Assembly (NCBI GenBank): GCA_934630855.1
Contig: CAKTWW010000014.1
Location: forward strand, 1 to 43,841
Direction: 5' to 3'
Source: an uncultured Collinsella sp.
GTDB lineage: Bacteria; Actinomycetota; Coriobacteriia; Coriobacteriales; Coriobacteriaceae
DNA: 43,841 nucleotides
Part shown: positions 1 through 9,025 of the stretch, in pieces
Numbering within the stretch: position 1 is the first letter of the stretch
Layout of the letters: every line of letters begins with the position of its first letter
Position numbers and translations under genes: made by a program
The notes under the pieces: model-generated
Seen by the model: the letters and a program-made list of their open reading frames with translations, nothing else
What the model was told of the DNA's origin: nothing
The model's database searches: none

Positions 1-111
1 CACTTAATGTGCTTTCCGTCTTGCGCAGGACTGTAGAGCAGCAAACTTAACCCGCGCCGGCCGGCCCCGGAGACCCTCCCGGAGGGCCAAAAAATTTTTT
101 CAAAAAAGTTG

Positions 112-141
112 TTGCGCGCCAGACAGACTTCTGTGTATACT
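112..141 (+). promoter_or_regulatory. Probable promoter of tRNA-Asp
   Basis: A TTGCGC hexamer (112-117) and a TATACT hexamer (136-141) are 18 bp apart, a reasonable sigma70-type layout about 45 bp upstream of the tRNA. Upstream, 61-100 holds a GC-rich partly palindromic stretch followed by A6T6, which may be the end of a preceding transcription unit. I see no gene in 1-111. Confidence 0.5.
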
Positions 142-187
142 AATCCCCGCAGCGCACGCGAGCGGAAACAAACGCGAACGACTGCCT

Positions 188-265
<78 letters not shown>

Positions 266-273
266 ACGCAATT

Positions 274-303
274 AAAGCCACGTCTTCGGACGTGGCTTTT
301 TGC
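274..303 (+). terminator. Rho-independent terminator after tRNA-Asp
   Basis: GCCACGTC (277-284), a TTCG tetraloop and GACGTGGC (289-296) form an 8-bp stem, extended by flanking A/T pairs and followed by a T run. Confidence 0.9.
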
Positions 304-606
304 GTTTAATAGGACATTAATCCCATCGGTCTTTCATCTCAGGTCACATCGCCTCAATCTGTGGCAAAGCACAACTGATATATATGTTCAAACAAGGCGT
401 TTGTTGCGCAACACCTGTTTAATGGGGCAGGGGGTTAGGTTATACTAAGTTTCACTGTAGGCCGTTTTTGATGCAATCGACTTCAGGCGCGGCATCCAGT
501 GGACACCCGATTTGCTATTCGGTTGTCCTGGCTATCGTTTGGCGTCTCGGCGTAAGCTCGGCCCCGGAGCCCGTTCGAGCTGTTCCTATTCCTTGAAAGG
601 GGAAAA
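304..606. other. Intergenic region upstream of the Rrf2 gene
   Basis: No credible gene is seen. A TATACT hexamer at 441-446 could be a -10 box, but no good -35 lies at the right distance. A GAAAGGGG ribosome-binding site immediately precedes the next gene. Confidence 0.4.
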
Positions 607-1092
607 ATGGACATATCGAGAAAGACTGACTATGCCCTTCGCATGCTTGCGATGCTTGCCGAGGAGCCGGAGCGGCTGCTTTCTGTTCGCACCGCTGCCG
701 AAGAGGTCAACGTGCCCTATTCGTTCGCGCGTTCGATCCAGCATGGTTTGGTTCAGGCCGGCATCGTTGAGAGCCTGCGCGGCGTCCATGGCGGCATGCG
801 TCTCAAGGTCAGCCCGGATGACGTCACCATTCGTCAGGTCGTCGAGGCCGTTCAGGGCCCCATGGTTATGAATGATTGCACCGCGCCCGATGGTGACTGT
901 GCGCGCATGGGCACGTGCTGCTATCATCCCCTGTGGGCCGGAGCTCAAGCGCTGATGCGCGATTATCTCGATTCCGTTTCGCTGGGCGATATCGTCGCGT
1001 ACCGCCAGTTTCCGGCCGTCGATCCCAAGTTCGCCGACCGCGATGCGTTTCCCGAGTACGCCGCCTGCGCGTGCGCTTGCCGGGAGGAATAG
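607..1092 (+). CDS. Rrf2/IscR-family transcriptional regulator
   Basis: This 161-residue protein has the Rrf2 winged-helix N-terminus (MDISRKTDYALRML, then the recognition-helix region around residues 27-55 and the wing with RGVHGG at 58-63). Cysteines at 91, 98 and 104, plus an extra 105, match the three-cysteine cluster that binds a [2Fe-2S] centre in IscR-type members. A CACAC tail at 153-157 is an unusual additional cysteine group. Family members sense iron-sulfur status, nitric oxide or redox stress. The start follows a GAAAGGGG Shine-Dalgarno. The MutY-like gene begins 21 bp downstream and is probably co-transcribed. The specific ligand and regulon cannot be told from sequence. Confidence 0.88.
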   Translation: MDISRKTDYALRMLAMLAEEPERLLSVRTAAEEVNVPYSFARSIQHGLVQAGIVESLRGVHGGMRLKVSPDDVTIRQVVEAVQGPMVMNDCTAPDGDCARMGTCCYHPLWAGAQALMRDYLDSVSLGDIVAYRQFPAVDPKFADRDAFPEYAACACACREE

Positions 1093-1113
1093 CGCCGCAT
1101 AAGGAGCATAGAT

Positions 1114-2019
1114 ATGATTCAGGACCCCTTTCGTTCGATGATTCGTTCGGAAGGGGTCCTGCGCTATCGCGACCTTCCGTGGCGACGCACGCGTGACCCG
1201 TACATTATCTGGCTTTCCGAGGTCATGCTGCAGCAGACACAGGTACCGCGCGTGGAGACGCGTATGCCGGCATGGCTCGACCGCTTTCCGACCGTGCAGG
1301 CGCTTAGCACAGCGGCGCCCTCGGATGTTTTGGATGCCTGGCAGGGCATGGGCTACAACCGCCGTGCGTTGGCGCTCCACAGGGCCGCGCAGCAGGTTGT
1401 AGAAGACTGGGGCGGGGAGTTTCCGCGCGAGACGCGCGACTTGGTCTCCCTGCCCGGTATTGGGCCGGCGACGGCGCAGGGCATCCGATCGTTCGCGTTT
1501 GATCTTCCGGGCGTGTATCTGGAGACCAACGTGCGCACGGTCTTTCTACATCACTTCTTTCCCGATGTGCCGGCTGTTCCCGATCGCGAACTGGTGCCGC
1601 TGATTCAAGCGGCCTGCCCGGCTGCCCCCGGTGCAGCGGCGGACGAGATTGCTCCCTTTGCCGCGCCTCAAGACGATGCCGATACACCGCGTGCGTGGTA
1701 TTACGCGCTGCTGGATTACGGCGCGTATCTTAAAAAGACGCTGCCCAATCCGTCCAGGCGCTCGGCGAGCTATAGCCGTCAGTCCAAGTTTGAGGGTTCG
1801 CGCCGCCAAAAGCGTGCTCATATCGTGCGCATGCTGCTGGCTGCGCGCGATGGACAGCCGGCGGGCATCACGCTCGCCGATGCCGTGGCGGGCGTCAACG
1901 AGATGGAAACGGCGGCGGGCCGTAAACCGGTCGAGTGTGATTTTGTCGCTGGTATTCTGGCAGACCTGGAGCGCGAGGGCTTTTGCCGCGTCGACGGCGA
2001 TCGCTGGCTGAGCGTGTAG
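1114..2019 (+). CDS. MutY-like HhH-GPD DNA glycosylase without Fe-S cluster
   Basis: This 301-residue protein resembles A/G-specific adenine glycosylase. It has SEVMLQQTQV with the presumed catalytic Glu36, the helix-hairpin-helix LPGIGPATA (113-121), and LETNVR (136-141) where MutY normally has LDGNVxR, so the catalytic Asp position holds Glu137. The C-X6-C-X2-C-X5-C iron-sulfur loop of classical MutY is absent. The region instead contains an LKKTLPNPSRRSASYSRQSK segment typical, as I recall, of an Fe-S-less MutY-like family. A C-terminal winged-helix-like segment follows, and the NUDIX-like 8-oxoG recognition domain is missing. Predicted role is base-excision repair of mispaired adenine. 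An AAGGAG site precedes the ATG. It probably shares an operon with the Rrf2 gene. Confidence 0.8.
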   Translation: MIQDPFRSMIRSEGVLRYRDLPWRRTRDPYIIWLSEVMLQQTQVPRVETRMPAWLDRFPTVQALSTAAPSDVLDAWQGMGYNRRALALHRAAQQVVEDWGGEFPRETRDLVSLPGIGPATAQGIRSFAFDLPGVYLETNVRTVFLHHFFPDVPAVPDRELVPLIQAACPAAPGAAADEIAPFAAPQDDADTPRAWYYALLDYGAYLKKTLPNPSRRSASYSRQSKFEGSRRQKRAHIVRMLLAARDGQPAGITLADAVAGVNEMETAAGRKPVECDFVAGILADLEREGFCRVDGDRWLSV

Positions 2020-2133
2020 CGCGCTCGAATCTGAAGAACAGGATTGTAAGGTTTAGATTCTCGACATGCGGGCATCCTAAAGACAAGGCCGCACGAAGCC
2101 TACGGGCGGCATGTGTTGAAGGGAAGTACACCT

Positions 2134-2673
2134 ATGGACTTTGAGAACTCCCAAACCAAGAAGAACCTCGAGACCGCTTTTGCCGGCGAGTCGCAGGCGC
2201 ACACCAAGTATCGCTACTATGCATCCAAGGCCAAGAAGGATGGCTACGTCCAGATTTCGAATATCTTTGCCGAGACGGCGGGCAACGAGTCCGAGCACGC
2301 CAAGCTGTGGTTTAAGTATCTGCACGACGGTGCCGTCCCCGATACCCTGGACAACCTGCGCGATGCCGCGGCGGGCGAGAACTACGAGTGGACCACGATG
2401 TACGATGAGTTCGCCAAGACCGCCGAGGAGGAGGGCTTTGCCGAGATTGCCGAGAAGTTCCGTGGTGTCGGCGCCGTCGAGAAGGCGCACGAGGAGCGTT
2501 ACAACAAGCTTGTCGAGCGCATTGAGTCGGGCGAGGTGTTTGAGCGCGAGGGCGTAAAGGTGTGGAAGTGCCTGAACTGCGGGCACCTGCATGTGGGTGC
2601 CGAGGCGCCCGAGGTGTGCCCGGTGTGCAACCATCCCAAGGCGTACTTTGAGGAGCAGGTGGTGAACTACTAG
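2134..2673 (+). CDS. Rubrerythrin
   Basis: This 179-residue, two-domain protein reduces hydrogen peroxide in the cytoplasm of anaerobes. The N-terminal ferritin-like four-helix bundle shows diiron ligands around Glu19, E52xxH55 and E116xxH119. The C-terminal rubredoxin domain has Cys146, Cys149, Cys162 and Cys165 in two CxxC pairs. A longer frame begins with GTG at 2113, but I chose ATG 2134 because GAAGGGAAG lies just upstream of it and rubrerythrins start near MDFENSQT. The gene is separated from the glycosylase by 114 bp and appears monocistronic. Presence of an intact rubrerythrin supports an anaerobic lifestyle. Confidence 0.95.
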   Translation: MDFENSQTKKNLETAFAGESQAHTKYRYYASKAKKDGYVQISNIFAETAGNESEHAKLWFKYLHDGAVPDTLDNLRDAAAGENYEWTTMYDEFAKTAEEEGFAEIAEKFRGVGAVEKAHEERYNKLVERIESGEVFEREGVKVWKCLNCGHLHVGAEAPEVCPVCNHPKAYFEEQVVNY

Positions 2674-2692
2674 CGCGTGGCGCTAGCTGCTG

Positions 2693-2782
2693 CGGAGCGC
2701 GGGGCGGGGAAATACCTTTGCCTCTCGCTCACGGCTCCGCAGGGTCGCGCGAGGCAAAGGTATTTCCCCGCCCCGCGCTCCG
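2693..2782. repeat. Perfect 32-bp inverted repeat with 26-nt loop
   Basis: The arms 2693-2724 and 2751-2782 are perfectly complementary over 32 bases. Each contains GGGGCGGGGAAATACC or its complement. No T run follows, so this is not a standard terminator. It starts 20 bp after the rubrerythrin stop. Confidence 0.85.
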
Positions 2783-2832
2783 GCGTTGGGTCGTCGCGTG
2801 CTAGTTACAGAAAAGCTGATATTAAAGTTTGT

Positions 2833-2862
2833 GTGCCGCCCCTTTTGGGGTGGCACGTTTTT
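2833..2862 (+). terminator. Terminator downstream of rubrerythrin
   Basis: GTGCCGCCCC (2833-2842) pairs with GGGGTGGCAC (2847-2856) around a TTTT loop, with GTTTTT following. A second small hairpin, GTGTGG/CCACAC (2863-2885) plus TTTT, comes right after it. The remainder up to 3115 shows no gene. Confidence 0.8.
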
Positions 2863-3115
2863 GTGTGGGGTCCCTGTCTCCACACTTTTCGTCAAGCTTT
2901 TGGTCAGCTTTTGGTTAGTTGGCGGGTTGGCGGAAGGGCAAAAGATCATTCGATAAAAAAGCTCAGAGAAAGTGCTGGTAGGGGAGTTGTTGAGGTTTTC
3001 GACAGCTTTTGTCAACAAGAAACTTTGCAGCTATTGCTACGGATTGCGTTGCCGTGGCCTTGGCGGTGCGGGATGCTGGGCGTAAGCGTCGAATGCTCCG
3101 ATTGAGGAGGCCAGC

Positions 3116-3538
3116 ATGGACCTGTTTCTTGAGACCCCGCAGCAACAAGCTGAGCGCATGTTGCGTCAGCAGCAACGGCTCATGGAGATGCAAATGCAAG
3201 GGGTAGCCGCCCAGCCCCCTGCGCAAAATGCCACGCCTGCGGTTTCGCCTGCGGGCGGATCGGCGCCAGAGAACTATTCCGTACAACAAGATTCATATGC
3301 GCAGGAGCTTGCGTTCGACAAACGCCGCACGCGCCACCGCCGTGTGGGCCAGTGCCTGCGCACGTTAGCGATGATCGTGCTCATTCCGTTAGGACTTGCG
3401 GCGATTTTCTTGGCCTCGTATGCGCTCACCTGCATCCTCAACGGTGCTTCGCCCAGTGAAGTGCTCCAACATCTGTCAGCCCTCGGCCAGCGCCTAGGCG
3501 ATGTCATAACAACCATCCGCACCGGCTGGGAGAGTTAG
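3116..3538 (+). CDS. Hypothetical single-pass membrane protein
   Basis: I do not recognise this 140-residue protein. It starts with a Gln-rich segment (residues 7-30), then a Pro/Ala-rich low-complexity stretch (about 32-55), a basic patch KRRTRHRR (about 69-76), and one clear hydrophobic helix around 83-107. The tail is short and amphipathic. The basic-inside rule puts the N-terminus in the cytoplasm. An AGGAGG Shine-Dalgarno precedes the ATG, and codon use resembles its neighbours, so it is probably real. It stands alone between the rubrerythrin terminator and rmuC. Confidence 0.65.
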   Translation: MDLFLETPQQQAERMLRQQQRLMEMQMQGVAAQPPAQNATPAVSPAGGSAPENYSVQQDSYAQELAFDKRRTRHRRVGQCLRTLAMIVLIPLGLAAIFLASYALTCILNGASPSEVLQHLSALGQRLGDVITTIRTGWES

Positions 3539-3661
3539 CGTTTTGATGCCTGTGGCCCAAAATCCATTTGCCCGATTGCCGTGGAGCGCCCGGTGCGTGT
3601 GGCGGGGTAAGATTGATCGCGGTTTTGATTGGTGGTCGATTGAGTTTGTTGGGCGGAGTCT

Positions 3662-5017
3662 ATGTCTGCTATTGATATCGTGCTTGTTGTGATCGCCTTG
3701 GTGGCGGCGGGGGTTGCTGTGGCTTGTGCCCTGCAGCTTAAGGGCCTTCGCGCCGAGCTGCGGGAGCGCGGCGATAGCGGGGCGGAGATGTTGGCTGCGC
3801 TTGAGCAGGCCAACAACGCGCTCGACACCCTGAATGTCGCGTTGGCCGAAACCCGCCGCACGGCCAATGCCATCGCGCAGCAGCAGACGACCGACGCCGC
3901 CGTGGAGCAGCAGCGCTATCTGACCATTGCACGTGAGTTCTCGCAGGCCGGCGACCGCATGGACGACCTGCGTCGCGAGACTGCCCAGCAGCTGGGCGCC
4001 AACCGCGAAGGCATTGAACACCGTTTGGACAAAGTGCGCGAGACGGTCGATGCCCAGCTGGGCGCCATCCGCAAAGACAACAACGTGCAGCTCGATCAAA
4101 TGCGTGCGACGGTGGACGAGAAGCTCTCTCGCACGCTCAACGATCGCCTGTCGGCATCGTTTAAGCAGGTGAGTGACCAGCTCGAGGCTGTGTACAAGGG
4201 CCTGGGTGACATGCAGTCTATTGCCACCGGCGTGGGCGACCTTAAGCGCGTGCTGGGCAATGTGAAGGCGCGTGGCATTTTGGGCGAGGTGCAGCTGGGC
4301 GCGATTCTGGCGGATATCCTCACGCCCGATCAGTATCTGGAAAACGTTGCCACCAAGCCCGGTGCTTCGGAGCGGGTTGAGTTTGCCGTCAAGCTGCCGG
4401 TGGACGAGGGCGACCCCGTGCTGCTGCCAATCGACTCCAAGTTTCCCGGCGATGCGTACGAGCACCTGCTCGATGCGCAAGAGTCGGGTGATGCCGAGGC
4501 TGTGGCCACCGCGCGCAAGACGCTCGACACCATGGTGAAGCGCGAGGCCAAGGACATCTGCGAAAAGTACCTGAGCGTGCCCGCGACGACCAATTTTGGC
4601 ATCATGTTCGTGCCGTTTGAGGGCCTGTACGCCGAGGTCGTCAGCCGCCCCGGACTTATCGAGACCCTGGGCCGCGACTATCACGTCAACGTTGCCGGCC
4701 CCAGCACCATGGCGGCCATCCTCAACAGCCTGCAGATGAGCTACCAGACGTTTAAGTTGCAAAAACGCACCGATGACGTGTTGCGCGTGCTTTCCGCCGT
4801 CAAGGCCGAGCTGCCACGCTATCAAAAGGCGCTGCGCCGCGCCCAGCAGCAGATCGAGACCGCGGGTAAAACGGTCGAGGGCATTATCACCACACGCACC
4901 AACGTTATGGAGCGCAAGCTCAAGGATATCGATGCGCTAGAAGACGCGCGAGAGGCCGACGAGATTTTGGGCTTGGAGTCCGCAGGCTTACTTACTGGCC
5001 AGGAAGACGAGGACTAG
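3662..5017 (+). CDS. rmuC: DNA recombination protein RmuC
   Basis: This 451-residue protein has the full RmuC layout. An N-terminal membrane anchor (residues 4-23) is followed by a long coiled coil (about 25-180, rich in Ala, Glu, Gln and Arg) and then the RmuC nuclease-like domain (about 190-400). That domain contains LGNVKARGILGEVQLG and LPIDSKFPGDAYEHL, and NFGIMFVPFEGLYAEV near its middle. RmuC limits inversions at short inverted repeats in E. coli, and the domain is related to restriction-endonuclease-like folds. GGCGGAG precedes the ATG. That this palindrome-rich region encodes RmuC may be coincidence. Confidence 0.93.
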   Translation: MSAIDIVLVVIALVAAGVAVACALQLKGLRAELRERGDSGAEMLAALEQANNALDTLNVALAETRRTANAIAQQQTTDAAVEQQRYLTIAREFSQAGDRMDDLRRETAQQLGANREGIEHRLDKVRETVDAQLGAIRKDNNVQLDQMRATVDEKLSRTLNDRLSASFKQVSDQLEAVYKGLGDMQSIATGVGDLKRVLGNVKARGILGEVQLGAILADILTPDQYLENVATKPGASERVEFAVKLPVDEGDPVLLPIDSKFPGDAYEHLLDAQESGDAEAVATARKTLDTMVKREAKDICEKYLSVPATTNFGIMFVPFEGLYAEVVSRPGLIETLGRDYHVNVAGPSTMAAILNSLQMSYQTFKLQKRTDDVLRVLSAVKAELPRYQKALRRAQQQIETAGKTVEGIITTRTNVMERKLKDIDALEDAREADEILGLESAGLLTGQEDED

Positions 5018-5143
5018 CCGCAACGGACGGCGGGGCGCCGGCGTAAACGCGGATGCCTCGCTGCTTTTCGCATCGCGCTTGCCTGGAGTGCGCTTCAATG
5101 TGCAACAATGGCGTTTCGCCCTATCAGATGCGAAAGGAAGCCC

Positions 5144-6946
5144 ATGTCTCAGAGAAGCACCAGCCCGCTCAAGCGCTCCACCGTGCGCCGCACGCTGCGG
5201 CGTTTTTGGGATGTCACGCGCACGCAGCCGCTGATCGTCTTTCTCTCGGTGTTCTCGTCGGCGGGCTACATCTTTTTGCTCACGTTTGCCAACACCTACG
5301 TGATGGCCCTCATCGTCGACCGCGTCCAAGCGGACCCCGTGGCGGGCGATCAGGTGTTTGAGGTCTTCGGCCCCTATATCTTGGCGCTCGTGCTCGTTAA
5401 CCTGGTGGGCCAGATTCTCTCCAAGCTGCAGGACTACACCGTCTACAAGCTCGAGATCGCGGGCAACTATCACTTGGCGCGTCTGTGCTTCGACACGCTC
5501 TCCAACCAATCCATGACATTCCATACCAGCCGCTTTGGCGGATCGCTTGTGAGCCAGACGAGCCGTTTTATGAGCGGCTACACGGGTCTGGTGGACGTAA
5601 CGGTGTATTCGCTCATCCCCACTATCACGTCGGTTATCTGCACGGTGGCAGCACTCGCCCCGGTGGTGCCCACGTTTACCGTGATCCTGGTCGCCATCAT
5701 GTTCGTCTACATCGCGTTTGTCTGGCTTATGTACAAGCGCATCATGCCGCTTTCGGCCGCCACGTCCGCCGCCCAGAACAAGCTGTCGGGCGTGCTGTCC
5801 GACGCGGTCACGAATAACCTGGCCGTCAAGACGTGCGGGCGAGAGGACTTTGAGCGCGACCTGTTCGATGCCGCCGACCGTGCCGCGCGCGATGCCGAGA
5901 CGGTCTCGATGCACGCCATGATGCAGCGCAACTTTACGACCTCGGGCCTTATCGTCATCACCATGGCCGTGGTGAGCGTGTTCGTGGCGGGCGGCAACGC
6001 GTGGTTTGGCGTCTCGGCCGGCTCGCTCGTCATGATCTTTACCTACACGTACAACCTCACCATGCGCCTGAACTACGTGAGCTCCATGATGCAGCGCATC
6101 AACCGCGCGCTGGGCGACGCCGCCGAGATGACGCGCGTGCTGGACGAGCCACGCCTGGTGGCGGACGACCCGCATGCCCCCGAGCTCAAGGTGCGCGAGG
6201 GCGCGATCGATTTTGAGCACCTGAGCTTTGCGTACCGCGATGCCGCGACGGGCGAGAGCGTGTTCGATGACCTGACGCTCCATGTGGCCGCAGGCCAGCG
6301 CGTGGGCCTGGTGGGCAAATCGGGATCGGGCAAGACGACGCTCACCAAGCTGCTGTTGCGCTTGGATGACGTGCAGGGCGGCCGCGTACTCGTCGACGGC
6401 CAGGATGTCTCGCGCTGCACGCAGCAGAGTTTGCGCCGGCAGGTCGCCTACGTGCCGCAGGAGGCACTGCTGTTCCACCGTTCCATTCGCGAGAACATCG
6501 CCTACGGTCGCCCCGATGCTACCGACGAGCAGATTCGCGAGGCCGCGCGCCTAGCCAATGCGCTGGAGTTTATCGACCGCTTGCCCCATGGCTTTGACAC
6601 CATGGTGGGCGAGCGTGGCGTAAAGCTTTCGGGCGGTCAGCGTCAGCGCGTTGCTATCGCCCGCGCCATCCTCACCGACGCGCCGATTCTGGTGCTCGAC
6701 GAGGCGACCTCTGCCCTCGACAGCGAGTCCGAGGCGCTGGTGCAGGAAGCGCTCGAAAACCTGATGCGCGGGCGCACCTCCATCGTGGTGGCCCACCGCC
6801 TGTCCACCGTGGCGGCGCTCGACCGCATTGTGGTGCTGGCGGACGGCGAGATCGTCGAGGACGGCACGCACGCGCAGCTTGTCGAGGCGGGCGGCGAGTA
6901 CGCAAGCCTGTGGGGCCGCCAGACCGGCGCATTTTTGGAGGCGTAA
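5144..6946 (+). CDS. ABC exporter, fused permease and ATPase
   Basis: This 600-residue half-transporter has six predicted membrane helices in residues 20-310, then a nucleotide-binding domain. It shows Walker A GKSGSGKTT (about 390), the Q-loop YVPQE, the signature LSGGQRQR (about 495), Walker B ILVLDEATS (about 514) and the H-loop VVAHRLS (about 548). All ATPase residues are intact. Such proteins dimerise and export lipids, peptides or drugs, but the substrate is not predictable here. The open frame extends up to 5108, but I chose ATG 5144 because GAAAGGAAG sits 4 bp upstream of it. There is no adjacent partner half-transporter, so a homodimer is likely. The nth gene follows after 62 bp. Confidence 0.92.
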   Translation: MSQRSTSPLKRSTVRRTLRRFWDVTRTQPLIVFLSVFSSAGYIFLLTFANTYVMALIVDRVQADPVAGDQVFEVFGPYILALVLVNLVGQILSKLQDYTVYKLEIAGNYHLARLCFDTLSNQSMTFHTSRFGGSLVSQTSRFMSGYTGLVDVTVYSLIPTITSVICTVAALAPVVPTFTVILVAIMFVYIAFVWLMYKRIMPLSAATSAAQNKLSGVLSDAVTNNLAVKTCGREDFERDLFDAADRAARDAETVSMHAMMQRNFTTSGLIVITMAVVSVFVAGGNAWFGVSAGSLVMIFTYTYNLTMRLNYVSSMMQRINRALGDAAEMTRVLDEPRLVADDPHAPELKVREGAIDFEHLSFAYRDAATGESVFDDLTLHVAAGQRVGLVGKSGSGKTTLTKLLLRLDDVQGGRVLVDGQDVSRCTQQSLRRQVAYVPQEALLFHRSIRENIAYGRPDATDEQIREAARLANALEFIDRLPHGFDTMVGERGVKLSGGQRQRVAIARAILTDAPILVLDEATSALDSESEALVQEALENLMRGRTSIVVAHRLSTVAALDRIVVLADGEIVEDGTHAQLVEAGGEYASLWGRQTGAFLEA

Positions 6947-7008
6947 GCGCCCCGGACGTGGGACAATCGTGCCTGTAGTTTATTGTGCCGCTGAGCCGAG
7001 GAGCCGCT

Positions 7009-7674
7009 ATGCCACGCGAGACCAATGCCGCCAAACGCGAGCGCGCCGTTGAGGTGTGTGAGCGCCTCAACCGTCGCTATGGCCCGGTTGAGTGCTTTTT
7101 GGACCACGAGAATCCCTTTAGGCTGCTCATCGCGGTACTGCTCTCGGCTCAGACGACCGACGCGCAGGTCAACAAGGTGACGCCCCAACTGTTTGCCCAG
7201 TGGCCCACACCCGAGGCCATGGCCGGGGCAAGTGTGACCGACGTGGCGGACACCATTAAGTCACTCGGCTTTTATAAGAGTAAGGCCAAGCATGCCGTGG
7301 AGGCCGCGCGGATGATCGTCGCCGACTACGGCGGCGAGGTACCTGCCGACATGAAGGAGCTCGTCAAGCTGCCGGGCGTGGGGCGCAAGACGGCGAACAT
7401 CGTGCTCAACGTGGGGTTTGGCATTGTCGAGGGCATCGCGGTCGATACGCACGTCAACCGCATCGCGCACCGCCTGATGCTGAGTCCCAAGACGCATGCC
7501 AAAGAGCCGCTCAAGACCGAGCAAGATCTGCTCAAGATTTTGCCGCACGAGTATTGGGAGTCGGTCAACCACCAGTGGATTACCTTTGGCCGCGAGATCT
7601 GCGACGCCCGCAAGCCTAAATGCGACGAATGTCCGCTGGCCGACCTTTGTCCCAGCGTGCGCGTGACGGGGTAG
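7009..7674 (+). CDS. nth: Endonuclease III (DNA glycosylase/AP lyase)
   Basis: This 221-residue protein carries all Nth hallmarks. They are the helix-hairpin-helix LPGVGRKTAN (121-130) with catalytic Lys127, Asp146 in VDTHVNR, and a complete [4Fe-4S] loop at Cys198-X6-Cys205-X2-Cys208-X5-Cys214. It removes oxidised pyrimidines and cleaves the abasic site. A GTG at 6985 would add eight residues, but GAGGAG lies 7-8 bp before ATG 7009, so I use that. The intact Fe-S loop contrasts with the MutY-like paralogue at 1114, which has none. Confidence 0.96.
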   Translation: MPRETNAAKRERAVEVCERLNRRYGPVECFLDHENPFRLLIAVLLSAQTTDAQVNKVTPQLFAQWPTPEAMAGASVTDVADTIKSLGFYKSKAKHAVEAARMIVADYGGEVPADMKELVKLPGVGRKTANIVLNVGFGIVEGIAVDTHVNRIAHRLMLSPKTHAKEPLKTEQDLLKILPHEYWESVNHQWITFGREICDARKPKCDECPLADLCPSVRVTG

Positions 7675-7792
7675 GGCCCGGCACGTTTTGCCGGCGTCCG
7701 AAGGCTGTGGCCAATGTTGCGCAACACATTTGCGTTTTGAGGGCTCAATATGATGGCGATAGATGCTGTTTGTTGTGAGGGGATGCCCGAAT

Positions 7793-8839
7793 ATGTTTTG
7801 CACCAAGTGTGGCTCCGAGATGCCCAACGGAACTGAATTTTGCACGAACTGCGGGGCGCGCATGGGCGCTGCCTCTCCGGCTGCGGCGCCTGCTGAGCCC
7901 GCGCCGATGCCGGCGGCAGGGATGCCTCCCGTGCAAAAGAAATCGCATAAGCGCGCGGTGATTGTCGGCATGTGCGTGGCGGGCGTGCTCGTTGCCGGCG
8001 GTGCCGCTCTGGCGCTGACCGGCGTACTTGGTCCGCTTGGGCAGGGCAACTCGTCGCGGATTACGGTACTTGGGTCCGACGAGGGTTCAGCCGAGCACAA
8101 GGACAAGGGAAGCGTCAAGGAGAAGCCCGCCGCCGACGAGGACGAGGCGGATGAGCCTGAGCAGACCGGCAGCAGTGTAAAGGTCGACCTCAACGACCAG
8201 GCAACCTATGCTGCTGCAAACCTGTTCCTGTCGAACTTTACGGAGGAACACTTCGATCTGGACTGGTATCAGACGGGCAGTTTCGATTCGACTGATGGAC
8301 TTTCTGATGACGAGAAATACAAGCTGGTTAAGTTCATCTGGTGCCATTTTATTGACAACGCGCCGTATCGAATCGAGAAGGGTGACTATGACAATGGTCA
8401 CTATCAGCGCATGGCGACCGATGTGATCAATAGGGAACTCAATCGCCTGACGGGTCTGACGCTCTCGGATGCTGACATGACCTTTGATAAGGGATCGGGT
8501 GGGCAGATGCTTGCCGATTCGGCCGAAGCACATGACGGGTATTTGTATCTCAAACAAGAATACGGCCAGGGAAATTACAACCCACCGTGTGCCATCGTTA
8601 CGGGCGCGACGGACCTTGGCGACAACATCTACGAGCTCACCTATGAGGTCTACGGTGCTGGCGGTATGTTACTTCCTTCCGACATCCCCGAGAGCACCTA
8701 TGGCCTGCCGAAGGATCAGTATATCGCCGCAATTCAGGCTGATGCGTCCAGGGGCCGCACCGAGACCTGTACGGTTCGCGTTGCGCAAGGCGACGGTGTT
8801 CCGACCTTTACGCTGCTCAAGATGGGCGTCTACGACTAG
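7793..8839 (+). CDS. Zinc-ribbon membrane-anchored protein
   Basis: This 348-residue protein opens with a zinc ribbon (Cys3, Cys6, Cys17, Cys20), then an Ala/Pro linker, a basic stretch and one membrane helix (about 46-70). An acidic Lys/Glu/Asp linker (about 90-130) leads into a ~215-residue presumably extracytoplasmic domain that I do not recognise. The same N-terminal plan (zinc ribbon, linker, membrane helix, outer domain) recurs in the protein at 32731, so the two may belong to one envelope-associated family. ATG 7793 is preferred over 7763 because it begins the ribbon and follows GAGGGG. Function unknown. Confidence 0.8.
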   Translation: MFCTKCGSEMPNGTEFCTNCGARMGAASPAAAPAEPAPMPAAGMPPVQKKSHKRAVIVGMCVAGVLVAGGAALALTGVLGPLGQGNSSRITVLGSDEGSAEHKDKGSVKEKPAADEDEADEPEQTGSSVKVDLNDQATYAAANLFLSNFTEEHFDLDWYQTGSFDSTDGLSDDEKYKLVKFIWCHFIDNAPYRIEKGDYDNGHYQRMATDVINRELNRLTGLTLSDADMTFDKGSGGQMLADSAEAHDGYLYLKQEYGQGNYNPPCAIVTGATDLGDNIYELTYEVYGAGGMLLPSDIPESTYGLPKDQYIAAIQADASRGRTETCTVRVAQGDGVPTFTLLKMGVYD

Positions 8840-8865
8840 GCTTGGCGTATAACTCGCTCCGATAG

Positions 8866-8895
8866 CGCCAAGCGGCTCGTCCGTCTGGCGTTTTT
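8866..8895 (+). terminator. Terminator after zinc-ribbon gene
   Basis: CGCCAAGCGG pairs with CCGTCTGGCG with one mismatch, followed by T5. Confidence 0.75.
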
Positions 8896-8972
8896 CTTGC
8901 GGCGCTGTTGGTGCCCCTGAGTTGGGCCCTGCACCATGCGCTACCATGACAGGCAATGTATTTGACGTACGA

Positions 8973-9000
8973 CCCGCCGAGCTTGCCCCGGCGGGCTTTT
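8973..9000 (+). terminator. Hairpin with T-tract just upstream of mfd
   Basis: CCCGCCG (8973-8979) and CGGCGGG (8989-8995) pair and are followed by CTTTT, 26 bp before the mfd start. It could be a second terminator or a leader attenuator in mfd mRNA, depending on where mfd transcription starts. I could not place the promoter confidently. Confidence 0.6.
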
Positions 9001-9025
9001 GGCGTTGCGATGCCGGAGGAACAAC

